Notes: generated from the letters alone by a model not told the origin. Positions 8,855 through 17,011 are shown, numbered from the stretch's first letter. The stretch is 64,000 bases of DNA from Spelaeicoccus albus (GCF_013409065.1 NZ_JACBZP010000001.1:248001-312000), one strand, 5' to 3'. A program made the numbers and translations.

Positions 8855-10465
8855 ATGACCGAGAATACGCCCGGACAAGAACCGGACGATTCGCCGAGGA
8901 ACGCGCCGACCCCGAATCCGCAGCAGCCGAATCCGCAGCAGCCTCCGCGATATCAAGGCCCCGTGCAGCCGCAGGGCAGGCCGTCCCAGCCGGGCCCGCC
9001 GCAACAGCCCGGACCGGGACAACCGGGAGCCGGTCCGGCCCAAGGCAATCCGGCCCAGGGCAATCCGGCCCAGGGCAATCCGGCGCAGGACAATCCGGCG
9101 CAGGGCCCGGGACCGAGCCAGCAATACCCGCAGGGCCGCCCACCGCAGGGCCCGGGACCGAGCCGGCAATACCCGTACCCGCAGGCCCGCCCGCCGCAAG
9201 GTCCGGGACCGAGCCAGCAATACCCGTACCCGCAGGCCCGCCCGCCGCAAGGTCCGGGACCGAGCCAGCAATACCCGTATCCGCAAAAACCGGCTGCGAA
9301 ACCGCGCCGCGAAAAGAAGCGCCCCGGATGGCCCGGCGTCATCATTGCAGCGATAATCGCAGCGGTGCTGGCCGCCGGCGGATCGTTCGGCGCGGTCAAG
9401 CTCACCACTCCGACCACCACGGCCTCGTCGCCGGAGTCCGGCAAAGTGGAACAGCAACAAAACCCCGGCAAGGCGTCGGAGAACCCGTCGCCCAACTGGC
9501 AGCAGGTCGCCAAGACCGTCTCTCCCAGCGTTGTGGCGATCAAGGTCATCGTCGGCGACGGCGGCGAGCTCGGGTCGGGCATCATCTTGTCCAAAGACGG
9601 CAAGATCCTCACGAACAACCATGTCGTGGCCGATGCGGCGGACAGTTCGAACACCATGACGGTCACCACGTCCGATGGCAAGACGTATAAGGCGTCGGTG
9701 CTCGGCACCGATCCGGACACCGACTTGGCCGTGATCAAACTGGACGACGCGCCGTCCACCCTCAAGCCCGCAACTCTTGGCAAATCCGGCAAGCTGAACG
9801 TCGGCCAGCCCGTGATGGCCCTCGGCAACCCCCTCGGCCTGGCCGGGACCGTGACGACGGGCATCGTGTCGGCACTCAATCGTCCGGTCGTCACCGCCAA
9901 ACACGAAGGCGGCGAGAATGGGCAGAGCCAATCGCCGGACCAGCCGCAAGGCACCGTCGTGACAAATGCGATCCAAACCGATGCGGCAATCAACCCGGGC
10001 AACAGCGGCGGCGCGCTCGTCAATGCCGGCGGCCAGGTTGTCGGCATCAACTCCTCGATCGTTTCGCTGGGCAGCAGCGCCGGACAGCAAAGCGGATCGA
10101 TTGGTCTCGGCTTCGCCATTCCGATCGATTTGGCCGCGGACATCTCAAAACAGCTCATTGAACACGGCAAGGCCGAGCACCCGTTCTTGGGCATCACGTT
10201 GCAGACCTCCCAGGTTCACGTCGGAGGGGCTGTGCACGGAAGTGCCAAGGTGATCTCCGTCGTCAAGGGTTCGGGCGCCGCTCAAGGCGGCGTGCAGAAG
10301 GACGATCAAATCATCGCCATCAACAAGACACCGGTGAACGATGCGGACTCGCTCATCGCTTTGATCCAGTCGCAAAAGGTCGGCAGCACCATCAAGATCA
10401 CCGTCGTCCGCGACGGCGCAAAGAAGACGCTCGACGTGAAGCTGACGGCCAAAGAAGCGCAATAG
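8855..10465 (+). CDS. Membrane-anchored HtrA/DegP-like trypsin protease with PDZ domain
   Basis: The 536-residue protein has a long Pro/Gln-rich cytoplasmic region built of repeats (about 1-150), a basic patch KPRREKKRPGW, one TM segment (about 160-182), a trypsin-like domain (about 210-430) and a C-terminal PDZ domain (about 440-535). The triad is His256 (NNHVV), Asp290 (TDLAVIKLD) and Ser384 (GNSGGALV). HtrA proteases degrade misfolded envelope proteins and cleave regulators on the outer face of the membrane. AGGAG precedes the ATG. It lies downstream of the two-component system, which probably regulates it. A terminator hairpin follows. Confidence 0.95.
   Translation: MTENTPGQEPDDSPRNAPTPNPQQPNPQQPPRYQGPVQPQGRPSQPGPPQQPGPGQPGAGPAQGNPAQGNPAQGNPAQDNPAQGPGPSQQYPQGRPPQGPGPSRQYPYPQARPPQGPGPSQQYPYPQARPPQGPGPSQQYPYPQKPAAKPRREKKRPGWPGVIIAAIIAAVLAAGGSFGAVKLTTPTTTASSPESGKVEQQQNPGKASENPSPNWQQVAKTVSPSVVAIKVIVGDGGELGSGIILSKDGKILTNNHVVADAADSSNTMTVTTSDGKTYKASVLGTDPDTDLAVIKLDDAPSTLKPATLGKSGKLNVGQPVMALGNPLGLAGTVTTGIVSALNRPVVTAKHEGGENGQSQSPDQPQGTVVTNAIQTDAAINPGNSGGALVNAGGQVVGINSSIVSLGSSAGQQSGSIGLGFAIPIDLAADISKQLIEHGKAEHPFLGITLQTSQVHVGGAVHGSAKVISVVKGSGAAQGGVQKDDQIIAINKTPVNDADSLIALIQSQKVGSTIKITVVRDGAKKTLDVKLTAKEAQ
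9046..9290. repeat. In-frame tandem repeats in the HtrA N-terminal region
   Basis: CAATCC starts at 9046, 9061, 9076 and 9091 (15-bp units coding NPAQG-type pentapeptides). A second array repeats the GGGACCGAGCC segment at 9109, 9154, 9205 and 9256 (units of 45, 51 and 51 bp, coding GPGPSQQYPYPQARPP-type peptides). All units keep the frame, so length can vary without loss of function. Confidence 0.9.
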
Positions 10466-10529
10466 GAGCGGCCGGGCTCACCGGGCCGCTAGAACGAGCG
10501 GAGCGAAAGCCGACTCCCGTCCACAGCAG

Positions 10530-10571
10530 GGACGCGGCGCAGGGTTGTCCACAGCCCGGCGCCGCGTCCTT
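10530..10571 (+). terminator. Stem-loop terminator downstream of htrA
   Basis: An 11-bp perfect stem GGACGCGGCGC (10530-10540) pairs with 10559-10569 and is followed by TTGCGC. The loop is 18 nt and the U-run short. Confidence 0.6.
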
Positions 10572-10649
10572 GCGCATGCATGCGCCGGCGTGCCTACCGT
10601 TACGCACGCGCCGTCCAGCGCGGACGGCAAATGAGGGAAGGGAAAGGAC

Positions 10650-10940
10650 ATGAGCTCATTCGAGGTGGATTCCGAACGGGTGCATCAAGCGTCGTCGGCA
10701 GTCGGTTCGTCCGCTGCGGCGGTCAATACCGAGGTCGACACGATGATGCGACATCTCACGGCATTGGAGGAATGCTGGCGAGGCTCGGCATCGAGCTCGT
10801 TCCAGCAAGTGGTGGCCGAATGGCGGTCGGTGCAAGAGAAAGTGCGCGAATCACTGTTGAACATCAATCAGTCGCTTGCAGCGGCCGGTCGAGGGTATGC
10901 GGAAGTGGAGGCGGCGAATACGCGCCTTTTCTCGCATTGA
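10650..10940 (+). CDS. WXG100 (ESAT-6-like) protein
   Basis: 96 residues, the family's typical length, with the central CWRGSAS motif giving the W-x-G turn between two predicted helices, and a C-terminal YAEVEAANTRLF segment fitting the YxxxD/E secretion signal. WXG100 proteins form helical-hairpin dimers exported by type VII (ESX) systems. No EccC ATPase or partner gene lies nearby, so this is an orphan copy. GGAAAGG precedes the ATG by a normal spacing. Confidence 0.88.
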   Translation: MSSFEVDSERVHQASSAVGSSAAAVNTEVDTMMRHLTALEECWRGSASSSFQQVVAEWRSVQEKVRESLLNINQSLAAAGRGYAEVEAANTRLFSH

Positions 10941-11109
10941 CTTTTCGCCTGGTTCACCGATCCGCCGTCGGAGACGATAATGTGAGGATCAGCACGTGGA
11001 ACCACCAGAAGTCGTTGTTCGTCTTACCAGTAGTGGCGATGCCGTCAGCCGGTCGGCACGCTTCGGTGAACCGGCGACGCCGAAGACAATGAGGAGCTAG
11101 CGCAAGCCA

Positions 11110-11889
11110 ATGGGCATTTTTCAACGCATCAGCACGATTTTCCGTGCTAAGGCCAATAAGGCCCTCGACAACGCGGAAAATCCCAACGAAACCCTGGATT
11201 ATTCGTACCAGAAGCAGCTCGAACTGCTGCAGAAGGTCCGCCGCGGAGTTGCAGACGTCGCCACCAGCCGTAAACGGCTCGAACTGCAAATCGGACAATT
11301 ACAGCAACAGCAGACCAAACTCGAGGGCCAGGCCAAAAAGGCCATGTCCATGGACCGCGAGGATTTGGCCCGTGAAGCGCTGACCCGCAAATCGGGCCTG
11401 ACCGGCCAAATCAACGATTTGACCACGCAGCACGAAAGCTTGCAGGCGGAAGAGCAAAAGCTCACGCTGTCCTCGCAGCGACTGCAGGCGAAGGTCGATG
11501 CGTTCCGCACCAAGAAGGAGACCCTCAAGGCCACCTACACGGCGGCGGAAGCACAGTCGAAGATCGGCGAGGCCTTTTCCGGCATCTCCGAGGAGTTCGG
11601 CGACGTCGGAATGGCGGTGCAGCGGGCCGAAGACAAGACCCAGCAGCTGCAAGCACGCGCCGGCGCCGTCGACGAGCTTCTTTCGTCGGGCGCCTTGGAC
11701 GACGTCACCGGTACCCGGAAGGACGATATCTCGGCCGAACTCGAGAGCATGTCGTCGACGTCCGACGTCGAGATGGAACTCAGCCGCCTTAAGGGCGAGA
11801 TCAGCGGCTCGAAATCGTCCGGACAAATCGAGGGCGGTTCGGCCGACGATTCCTCGCAGGCCCCCAAGACCGAAGGGGGCCAGGCATGA
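11110..11889 (+). CDS. pspA: PspA/IM30 family envelope-stress protein
   Basis: The 259-residue protein begins with the amphipathic helix MGIFQRISTIFRAKANKALD and continues as long coiled coil (about 25-215) rich in Gln, Lys and Glu, ending in an acidic, Ser-rich tail. PspA/IM30 proteins bind and stabilise the cytoplasmic membrane under proton-leak stress and may bind regulators. It is first in a four-gene unit with overlapping or close starts (pspAA overlaps by 4 bp, then htpX, then pspAB), the actinobacterial Psp arrangement. GAGGAG lies 13-18 bp before the start. Confidence 0.95.
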   Translation: MGIFQRISTIFRAKANKALDNAENPNETLDYSYQKQLELLQKVRRGVADVATSRKRLELQIGQLQQQQTKLEGQAKKAMSMDREDLAREALTRKSGLTGQINDLTTQHESLQAEEQKLTLSSQRLQAKVDAFRTKKETLKATYTAAEAQSKIGEAFSGISEEFGDVGMAVQRAEDKTQQLQARAGAVDELLSSGALDDVTGTRKDDISAELESMSSTSDVEMELSRLKGEISGSKSSGQIEGGSADDSSQAPKTEGGQA

Positions 11890-12167
11890 TCATCCGCATC
11901 CTCGGCGAAGGCCAGTTCGACGTGCCGGACGACGAACTCGGCGAAGTGCAAGCCTATGACGAACGGCTCGAAGCAGCAGTCGCAGCCGGCGACGCGGAAG
12001 GCACCCGGGTTGCCCTGACAACGTTGCGCGAACGGCTGTTGAAAGCCGGAACAGCTGTCGCCGACGATTATCTCGGCGCTTCCGACATCGTGGTTCCCTA
12101 CCCCGATGCCGGCGTGGACGAAGTCCGCGAATTGCTCAACGACGACGGATTGATCCCCGGAACCTAA
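11886..12167 (+). CDS. PspA-associated protein PspAA
   Basis: 93 residues with the start MIIRILGEGQFDVPDDEL and a helical middle, matching the PspAA domain found beside PspA in actinobacteria and some other phyla. Its ATG overlaps the pspA stop (ATGA). The biochemical role is not established; the genomic link implies partnership with PspA in membrane stress response. It is acidic and soluble, with no signal peptide. Confidence 0.88.
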   Translation: MIIRILGEGQFDVPDDELGEVQAYDERLEAAVAAGDAEGTRVALTTLRERLLKAGTAVADDYLGASDIVVPYPDAGVDEVRELLNDDGLIPGT

Positions 12168-12185
12168 TAAGGAGAAACGGCGCTA

Positions 12186-13094
12186 ATGGCAAAAACCAGG
12201 TACGGGCGAGATCTCGGGCTCAATTTCCGGATGGGAACCTCGATGTTCCTGCTCGGGCTCTTGTACGTCGTGCTGATACTGGCGATCTGGTTCCTCATGG
12301 GCAGAACAGTCGGCGGCGTCGTCCTCGCCCTCGTCATCAGCGTCGGCCTCTTCTGGGGCCAATGGTATTTCTCGGACAAGCTGGCCATGCGGGCCATGAA
12401 CGCGCGAGTCGTGTCGCCGCAGCAAGCCCCCGAGCTGCACACCATCATCGATCGGCTCTGCCAGCTGGCGGACATGAAGAAGCCGGTCGTGGCCATTTCG
12501 AATTCGGACATGCCGAACGCGTTCGCCACCGGCCGCTCGCCGGAGAAATCGGTCGTGTGCGTGACGTCCGGGCTGCTGACCCGGTTGAGCGGCAAAGAGG
12601 TCGAAGCGGTGTTGTCGCACGAACTCTCGCACGTTGCGCACCGCGATGTCACGGTGATGACCATCGCCGGTATCAGCGGCGTCCTGGCCGGCCTGATGAT
12701 GCGCTCGTGGATGTTCATGGGCGGGCGACGCGATAACAACCAGAACGGCATTCCGATCCAGTTGATCGTCGTGCTGGTCGGCGTCGTGGTGTACGCACTG
12801 TCGTTCCTGCTGATTCGCGTGCTTTCCCGGTACCGCGAACTGGCGGCGGACCGCTCGGGCGCCTACCTCACCGGCAACCCGAGCGAACTGGCCTCCGCCT
12901 TGGTCAAGGTCTCCGGCGAAATGGGCAAGATCCCGACGAAGGATCTGCGCAAGGTGGGCGCCTACAACCAGTTCTTCCTGGTGCCGGCGCTGCACGCCAG
13001 CGATATCAGCAAGCTGTTCTCCACCCACCCGCCGCTCGACAAGCGTCTCGAACAGCTCAGCAAGATCTCGGCCGAACTCGGACAGCAGCGCTGA
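12186..13094 (+). CDS. htpX: HtpX-type M48 zinc metalloprotease
   Basis: The 302-residue integral membrane protease has two N-terminal TM segments (about 18-36 and 42-60), the zinc motif HELSH (145-149) and two further TM segments (about 160-178 and 195-215) before the third zinc ligand in YRELAADRSGA. HtpX cleaves misfolded membrane proteins. It sits inside the Psp operon 18 bp after pspAA and overlaps pspAB by 1 bp, consistent with membrane quality control coupled to PspA. AAGGAG lies upstream of the ATG. Confidence 0.95.
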   Translation: MAKTRYGRDLGLNFRMGTSMFLLGLLYVVLILAIWFLMGRTVGGVVLALVISVGLFWGQWYFSDKLAMRAMNARVVSPQQAPELHTIIDRLCQLADMKKPVVAISNSDMPNAFATGRSPEKSVVCVTSGLLTRLSGKEVEAVLSHELSHVAHRDVTVMTIAGISGVLAGLMMRSWMFMGGRRDNNQNGIPIQLIVVLVGVVVYALSFLLIRVLSRYRELAADRSGAYLTGNPSELASALVKVSGEMGKIPTKDLRKVGAYNQFFLVPALHASDISKLFSTHPPLDKRLEQLSKISAELGQQR

Positions 13095-13672
13095 TGGGGT
13101 TCCTCGACGCGCTCCTGGGCCGCAGTAAACCCAAAAAGGCGAATCTCGACGACCTGTTCGCGCTGCCGGACGCCGCCATCACCTTGCAGGCGGCCACCCG
13201 TTTCACGCCCACCGGCAGCGGCTCGGTCTCGTACCGAAGCGTCGAGGGCAGCGCGTTTTCAACGACGCAGGATGACATCCAGGCGCTGCTCTCGCGCGAT
13301 GTCGGCACGACTGTCACGCCGTCCGTCGACGACTATGGTTTCACCTGGTTGGTCGTCGAGCACGACGAGGCCGACGCCAGCGGCCTGGTGACCGATCTGC
13401 ACGCCGTGAACACAAGTCTCGAATCGCAAGGGTTCGGACCGATGCTGTTGTGTTCGCTGATGTACTTCACGAATCCGAACGGGGACCGGCTCGCACTGGT
13501 CTACCTGTACAAGCGCGGCACTTTCTATCCGTTCATCCCCGTGAATGCCCGCAAGCAGCAGCGCAACAGCGCTTTGGAGTTGCAGGTGCGCGGCGTCTTG
13601 TCGTCCGATGTGCCGATTGAAAGCGATTTGTCCCGCTGGTCGCCGGTGTGGGGTGCGCCCGGTCTACAGTAG
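13094..13672 (+). CDS. PspA-associated protein PspAB
   Basis: 192 residues beginning MGFLDALLGRSKPKK, the signature opening of the PspAB family. It ends the pspA-pspAA-htpX-pspAB unit; its ATG overlaps the htpX TGA. No TM segment or catalytic motif is visible. The molecular function is unknown; the conserved association with PspA and HtpX in actinobacteria implies a role in the same membrane-stress response. Confidence 0.85.
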   Translation: MGFLDALLGRSKPKKANLDDLFALPDAAITLQAATRFTPTGSGSVSYRSVEGSAFSTTQDDIQALLSRDVGTTVTPSVDDYGFTWLVVEHDEADASGLVTDLHAVNTSLESQGFGPMLLCSLMYFTNPNGDRLALVYLYKRGTFYPFIPVNARKQQRNSALELQVRGVLSSDVPIESDLSRWSPVWGAPGLQ

Positions 13673-13713
13673 TGCGCCGGCAGGCGAACCGGACGCCGAC
13701 GTCGCCGCACGAA

Positions 13714-13732
13714 TTAGGATAACCTAAGCTGG
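13714..13732. promoter_or_regulatory. DtxR/IdeR-like iron box
   Basis: TTAGGATAACCTAAGCTGG matches the consensus TTAGGTTAGCCTAACCTAA at 14 of 19 positions, and its core TTAGG-ATA-ACCTAA is nearly palindromic. It ends 4 bp before the ATG of the siderophore-interacting protein, a position where a bound repressor would block transcription or initiation. DtxR/IdeR regulators repress iron-acquisition genes when iron is sufficient. Confidence 0.75.
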
Positions 13733-13736
13733 ACGA

Positions 13737-14615
13737 ATGGTTGATAGTTCCCCCGCGTCCGTACCGCCTCGCAAGAAGCGACGTCTGACGCATCTGACGG
13801 TCACGCGGGTCTTTCCCGTGACCCCGCATATGATCCGGGTCGTGGCCGGCGGCGACGCGCTTGCCGACTTTCCCGATAACGGTTTCACCGACGCGTATGT
13901 GAAAGTGCTGTTCATGAAGGACGGCGTCGACTACCCCGATCCGCTCGACATGGAAGTCGTTCGCGCCGAGTACCCGCGCGAGCACCAGCCCGCCATGCGC
14001 ACGTACACCGTGCGGTACCAGACCGCGACCGAGCTGACGCTGGATTTCGTGGTGCACGGGGACGAAGGCATCGCCGGGCCGTGGGCCGCCGGGGCGCGCG
14101 TCGGGGACGATCTCTATCTGCTCGGTCCCGGCGGGGCCTACGCCCCCGATCCGGCTGCCGATCGCCATCTGCTGGTCGGCGACGAATCCGCGCTGCCCGC
14201 CGTCCTGCGCGCGATCGAACAGTTACCCGAAGGCACCCGCGCCGAAGCCTTCATCGAGGTCGGGAGCGCGGAGGAGGAGCAGCCGATCGAGCCGCGGACG
14301 GGACTGACCGTGCATTGGTTCCATCGCGGCCCCGATGCTCCGGGCACTCATCTTGTTCCGGCCGTGAAGGCGGCCGACTGGCCCGGGGACGACGTGCACG
14401 CGTTCGTGCACGGCGAGGCCGGGTTCGTGCGAGACTTGCGCCGGTATCTGTTGTCCGAGCGCGGCATGGAGAAGGATCGGCTATCGATCTCCGGCTATTG
14501 GAAGTCCGGAAAGAACGACGAAGGATTCCGCGCCGACAAGCGAGCCGAGAAACAGGCGGAAAACCAGCCCGATGAGCGAGCCGAGACGAAGACCGAGACC
14601 GGAGCCCGCGGATAA
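13737..14615 (+). CDS. Siderophore-interacting protein (FAD/NAD(P)H ferric-siderophore reductase)
   Basis: 292 residues. The N-terminal FAD-binding barrel (about 15-130) includes RTYTVRY, the family's RxYT(x)R flavin motif, and VVHGDEGIAGPWA. The C-terminal SIP domain contains LLVGDESALPAV (pyridine nucleotide binding), AFVHGEAGFVRDLRRYL and SGYWKSGKNDE. These cytosolic enzymes release iron by reducing imported ferric siderophores. A charged Lys/Glu tail ends the protein. No clear ribosome binding site precedes the ATG, so the transcript may be leaderless. An iron box lies immediately upstream; no uptake genes adjoin. Confidence 0.93.
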   Translation: MVDSSPASVPPRKKRRLTHLTVTRVFPVTPHMIRVVAGGDALADFPDNGFTDAYVKVLFMKDGVDYPDPLDMEVVRAEYPREHQPAMRTYTVRYQTATELTLDFVVHGDEGIAGPWAAGARVGDDLYLLGPGGAYAPDPAADRHLLVGDESALPAVLRAIEQLPEGTRAEAFIEVGSAEEEQPIEPRTGLTVHWFHRGPDAPGTHLVPAVKAADWPGDDVHAFVHGEAGFVRDLRRYLLSERGMEKDRLSISGYWKSGKNDEGFRADKRAEKQAENQPDERAETKTETGARG

Positions 14616-14651
14616 CGCTTCCATGGGATAATGGCCCCAGGAGGAAAAACG

Positions 14652-14915
14652 ATGCTCATCAGGTATTTCGCTGCCGCGCGAGCCGCGGCCGGCAGCAGCG
14701 AGGAGACCCGTGCGCTCACGGGCCGGACCAGCCTGGCCGGTCTGCTTACCGAGCTGGCCGGGGCCAACGACAAGCTGGCGGACGTGATCCCGGCGTGCAG
14801 TTACCTTCTCAACGGGACGGCTGTGGCCCCGCGAGTCGCTTCGGACGCCGCGCAATCACCGCTCGTCGGCGACTCGGACACACTCGACGTGCTGCCGCCG
14901 TTCGCAGGCGGCTAG
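14652..14915 (+). CDS. moaD: MoaD/ThiS-family sulfur carrier (molybdopterin synthase small subunit)
   Basis: 87 residues starting MLIRYFAAARAAAG, ubiquitin-like fold by family, and ending in the essential Gly-Gly (LPPFAGG) that is thiocarboxylated to donate sulfur to precursor Z. I chose ATG at 14652, seven codons inside the longest frame, because AGGAGGAAAAACG gives an excellent ribosome binding site. It is convergent with moaE, its catalytic partner, an unusual arrangement for subunits of one enzyme. Confidence 0.92.
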   Translation: MLIRYFAAARAAAGSSEETRALTGRTSLAGLLTELAGANDKLADVIPACSYLLNGTAVAPRVASDAAQSPLVGDSDTLDVLPPFAGG

Positions 14916-14919
14916 GCGC

Positions 14920-14951
14920 CGGCAACTAGGCACTGGCAACTAGGCACTGGC
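14920..14951. repeat. 14-bp tandem repeat between moaD and moaE stops
   Basis: GGCAACTAGGCACT is repeated in tandem just after the moaD stop and runs into the last codons and stop of the convergent moaE. It resembles a small tandem duplication of a gene end. Confidence 0.7.
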
Positions 14952-15362
14952 CACCCATTCGCTCGTGCCGTCGCCAAAGGTTTGGTGCTTCCACATCGGC
15001 AGCTCGGTCTTGACGACCTCGACGATTGCCTCTGCACAGTCGAACGCCTCGCGTCGGTGCGCCGACGACACGGCCACCACGAACGCCGGGTCGCCCACCG
15101 TCAACGATCCGTACCGGTGCGAGACCGCGACGGCATCGGCCGGATGCCGGGTCAGGCAGTCTTCAACGAGCCGGCGCAGCACCGTCTCCGCGGTCGGGTG
15201 GGCTTCATAGTCAAGACGGACGACGTGCCGGTCCTGGTCGTGATTGCGCACCACGCCGCAAAAGGTCACGACAGCACCCAGTCCGGGCCCTTCGACGAGG
15301 GCCGAATGCGATGCGGCGTCCAGCGGCTCGTCGACGACGGCGGCGCGCTTGACGGCGCTCAC
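14940..15362 (-). CDS. moaE: Molybdopterin synthase catalytic subunit MoaE
   Basis: The 140-residue protein carries MoaE signatures: TFCGVVRNHDQDRHV near the N-terminus, YEAHP, HRYGSLTVGD, SSAHRREAF and the active-site segment KTELPMWKHQ. With MoaD it converts precursor Z to molybdopterin, the dithiolene of the molybdenum cofactor. The GTG start overlaps the stop of the DUF4031-S4 gene by 4 bp, so the two are translationally coupled. Other moa genes are not in the window. Confidence 0.95.
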   Translation of the reverse strand: MSAVKRAAVVDEPLDAASHSALVEGPGLGAVVTFCGVVRNHDQDRHVVRLDYEAHPTAETVLRRLVEDCLTRHPADAVAVSHRYGSLTVGDPAFVVAVSSAHRREAFDCAEAIVEVVKTELPMWKHQTFGDGTSEWVASA

Positions 15363-16210
15363 GGTCCGACCACCCGGACCGCGTCACCGGCTGCGTCGAC
15401 GACGTCCCCGGGGTGGAGCTGGCGGCCGCGCCGGTCTTCCGTGTGCCCGTTGACGCTCACGCGGCCGTCCGCCAAGAACATCTTGGCTTCACTGCCGTCA
15501 CCGATGAATCCTGCCAGTTTGAGCAGTTGCCCCAGCCGAATCGCCGAATCGCGGATTTGGACCTCGCGCGGGCCTGCCATATCGTGTCCCTCCCATTGAA
15601 CGTCGCCGGGCACGCGAGCGTCCGGCACGGCAGACGGACCACCGGCCAGTACCGAGTTCCAGTGCACCCGGCCGAGCACCCATGCTCCGACGGGGTGTCG
15701 GTAGCTGCTGCGTCCGTCGATTGTCGACGACTCCAGATATACCGCACGCAAGCGCTCGTCCGCGCCGCAGGCATCACTCGTCAGTACTGCAACGTCAACG
15801 GCCGGTTCGAGGGCCTGGGCATGCTTGATAGCGTTCTCGACGTCGTCCGCGGCGAACACCGCCTCGTATCCGGGCGCCCGGACGCCGTCCGCATGCGTGA
15901 GAATGGCCGCCGCGAAGGCTTTGTCGCGCGAGCGATACCGGGGCTTGGCACTGCGCGGACGTTTTGCTCGCAGCCCGCTCGACATCAGGATGCGCACCAT
16001 CGAGCGCGTGCCGACCCGTTCGGCCCCGGCATCGACGAGCGCGGCAAGTTGAGCGGCAGGCACGTCATAGTGGTCTCCGTCGAACGCGCGGGCCGGGATT
16101 CCGGTCGCGCCGGCAAATCGGTGCAGTTCGGCCATCGACCGGTCCGACACGAGGTGCGACCATTCGGTGCCGTGGGCCGGCCACAGCGGTTCATCGATGA
16201 AAATGCCCAC
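15359..16210 (-). CDS. DUF4031 - unknown middle - S4 RNA-binding fusion protein
   Basis: About 283 residues in three parts. Residues about 1-85 are a DUF4031 domain (IFIDEPLWPAHGTEWSHL, then DGDHYDVP and RILMSSGLR). A middle of about 115 residues (AAAILTHADGVRAPGYEAV onward) is unrecognised. The last 70 residues are a YbcJ-like S4 RNA-binding domain (IRLGQLLKLAGFI, FLADGRVSVNGH). These normally occur as separate small proteins. GTG at 16210 is the likely start because it aligns with the usual DUF4031 N-terminus; an earlier TTG is possible. It is coupled to moaE. No function is assigned. Confidence 0.7.
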   Translation of the reverse strand: MGIFIDEPLWPAHGTEWSHLVSDRSMAELHRFAGATGIPARAFDGDHYDVPAAQLAALVDAGAERVGTRSMVRILMSSGLRAKRPRSAKPRYRSRDKAFAAAILTHADGVRAPGYEAVFAADDVENAIKHAQALEPAVDVAVLTSDACGADERLRAVYLESSTIDGRSSYRHPVGAWVLGRVHWNSVLAGGPSAVPDARVPGDVQWEGHDMAGPREVQIRDSAIRLGQLLKLAGFIGDGSEAKMFLADGRVSVNGHTEDRRGRQLHPGDVVDAAGDAVRVVGP

Positions 16211-16230
16211 GCCCCCATTATCGCAGGGAC

Positions 16231-16941
16231 TCAACCGTTGCCGCGCGCAGTTCCGGGCGAAACGCTCGGATCACCGTTCGCGCCGTCCATCACGGCCGTC
16301 AGTAGTCCGGGCAGCGCGCCGCCCGCCGCATACGCGCCAAAATAGCCGGTCACGTAGCCGGCGAACGCCGAGCCGGCTCGCCAGTATTCAACGGACAGGG
16401 TGCCGGTGCCGACCAGAACGGTGCGGATGTCCGGCGGCGCTCCGACGGCGACGTGCAGGGCGTCGTCCGCACATGCCGGAAGGGGACGCGGCTGGGAGCC
16501 GGGGGGTGCCCAGTCGACGTCCCCGGCCGACGGACCGTGCTGCGGATTGAAAAAACACGGCGGACGGCGCGCGGGCAGCTGCTTGCCGCTCAGCCGAGCG
16601 CGAACGCACATCACCGAATAGCGCCCCCGTTCCAGGCATTCGGTGACACGGCGGATCTCAGCGGGTCCCGAGGCCTTGGCCAGCAGCGTGGCCGCGGCGT
16701 CGAGTGATTCGCGTGCGCTGTCGTATTCGCGCTGCGTGCCGGCCGACAGCATGCCGATGGCGGGGGCGTCCCGAAGCTCGGCGAGTTCGTGGGCGAACTC
16801 CTTGATGTCGTCTTCGGCGGCAGCGCTGACCAGCCCCAGGTCGATTGCGCGGCGGGCCGCGGCGTGCCTGGCGTTCCGCCAGTAGATCCCCACGATGAGG
16901 AGCCCGAGCAGTACGAGCACCACAATGAGAACCGCCACCAC
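16231..16941 (-). CDS. Membrane-anchored protein of unknown function
   Basis: About 236 residues from GTG at 16941, chosen because AGGAG sits 6 nt upstream; the longer frame adds 42 arginine-rich residues and is unlikely. One N-terminal TM helix (AVLIVVLVLLGLLIVGIYW) is followed by a helical cytosolic or external region (about 30-120) and a domain with CFFNPQHGP and VPACADDALHV, whose cysteines may bind metal or form a disulfide. The C-terminal Gly-rich GYFGAYAAGGALPGLL segment looks like a membrane-associated loop. I do not recognise the family. Confidence 0.65.
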   Translation of the reverse strand: MVAVLIVVLVLLGLLIVGIYWRNARHAAARRAIDLGLVSAAAEDDIKEFAHELAELRDAPAIGMLSAGTQREYDSARESLDAAATLLAKASGPAEIRRVTECLERGRYSVMCVRARLSGKQLPARRPPCFFNPQHGPSAGDVDWAPPGSQPRPLPACADDALHVAVGAPPDIRTVLVGTGTLSVEYWRAGSAFAGYVTGYFGAYAAGGALPGLLTAVMDGANGDPSVSPGTARGNG

Positions 16942-17011
16942 TTCTGACTCCTTTGCCCGTCGACTCACACCATTTTCGCGCGACAGTCTGAGCGAGGCCT
17001 GGGAGCGGGCG

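Noticed and set aside
10998-11019. GGAAC and GTT boxes before pspA as an ECF sigma promoter
   Set aside because: The spacing between GGAAC and the nearest GTT is only about 11-14 nt, shorter than the 16-18 nt expected.
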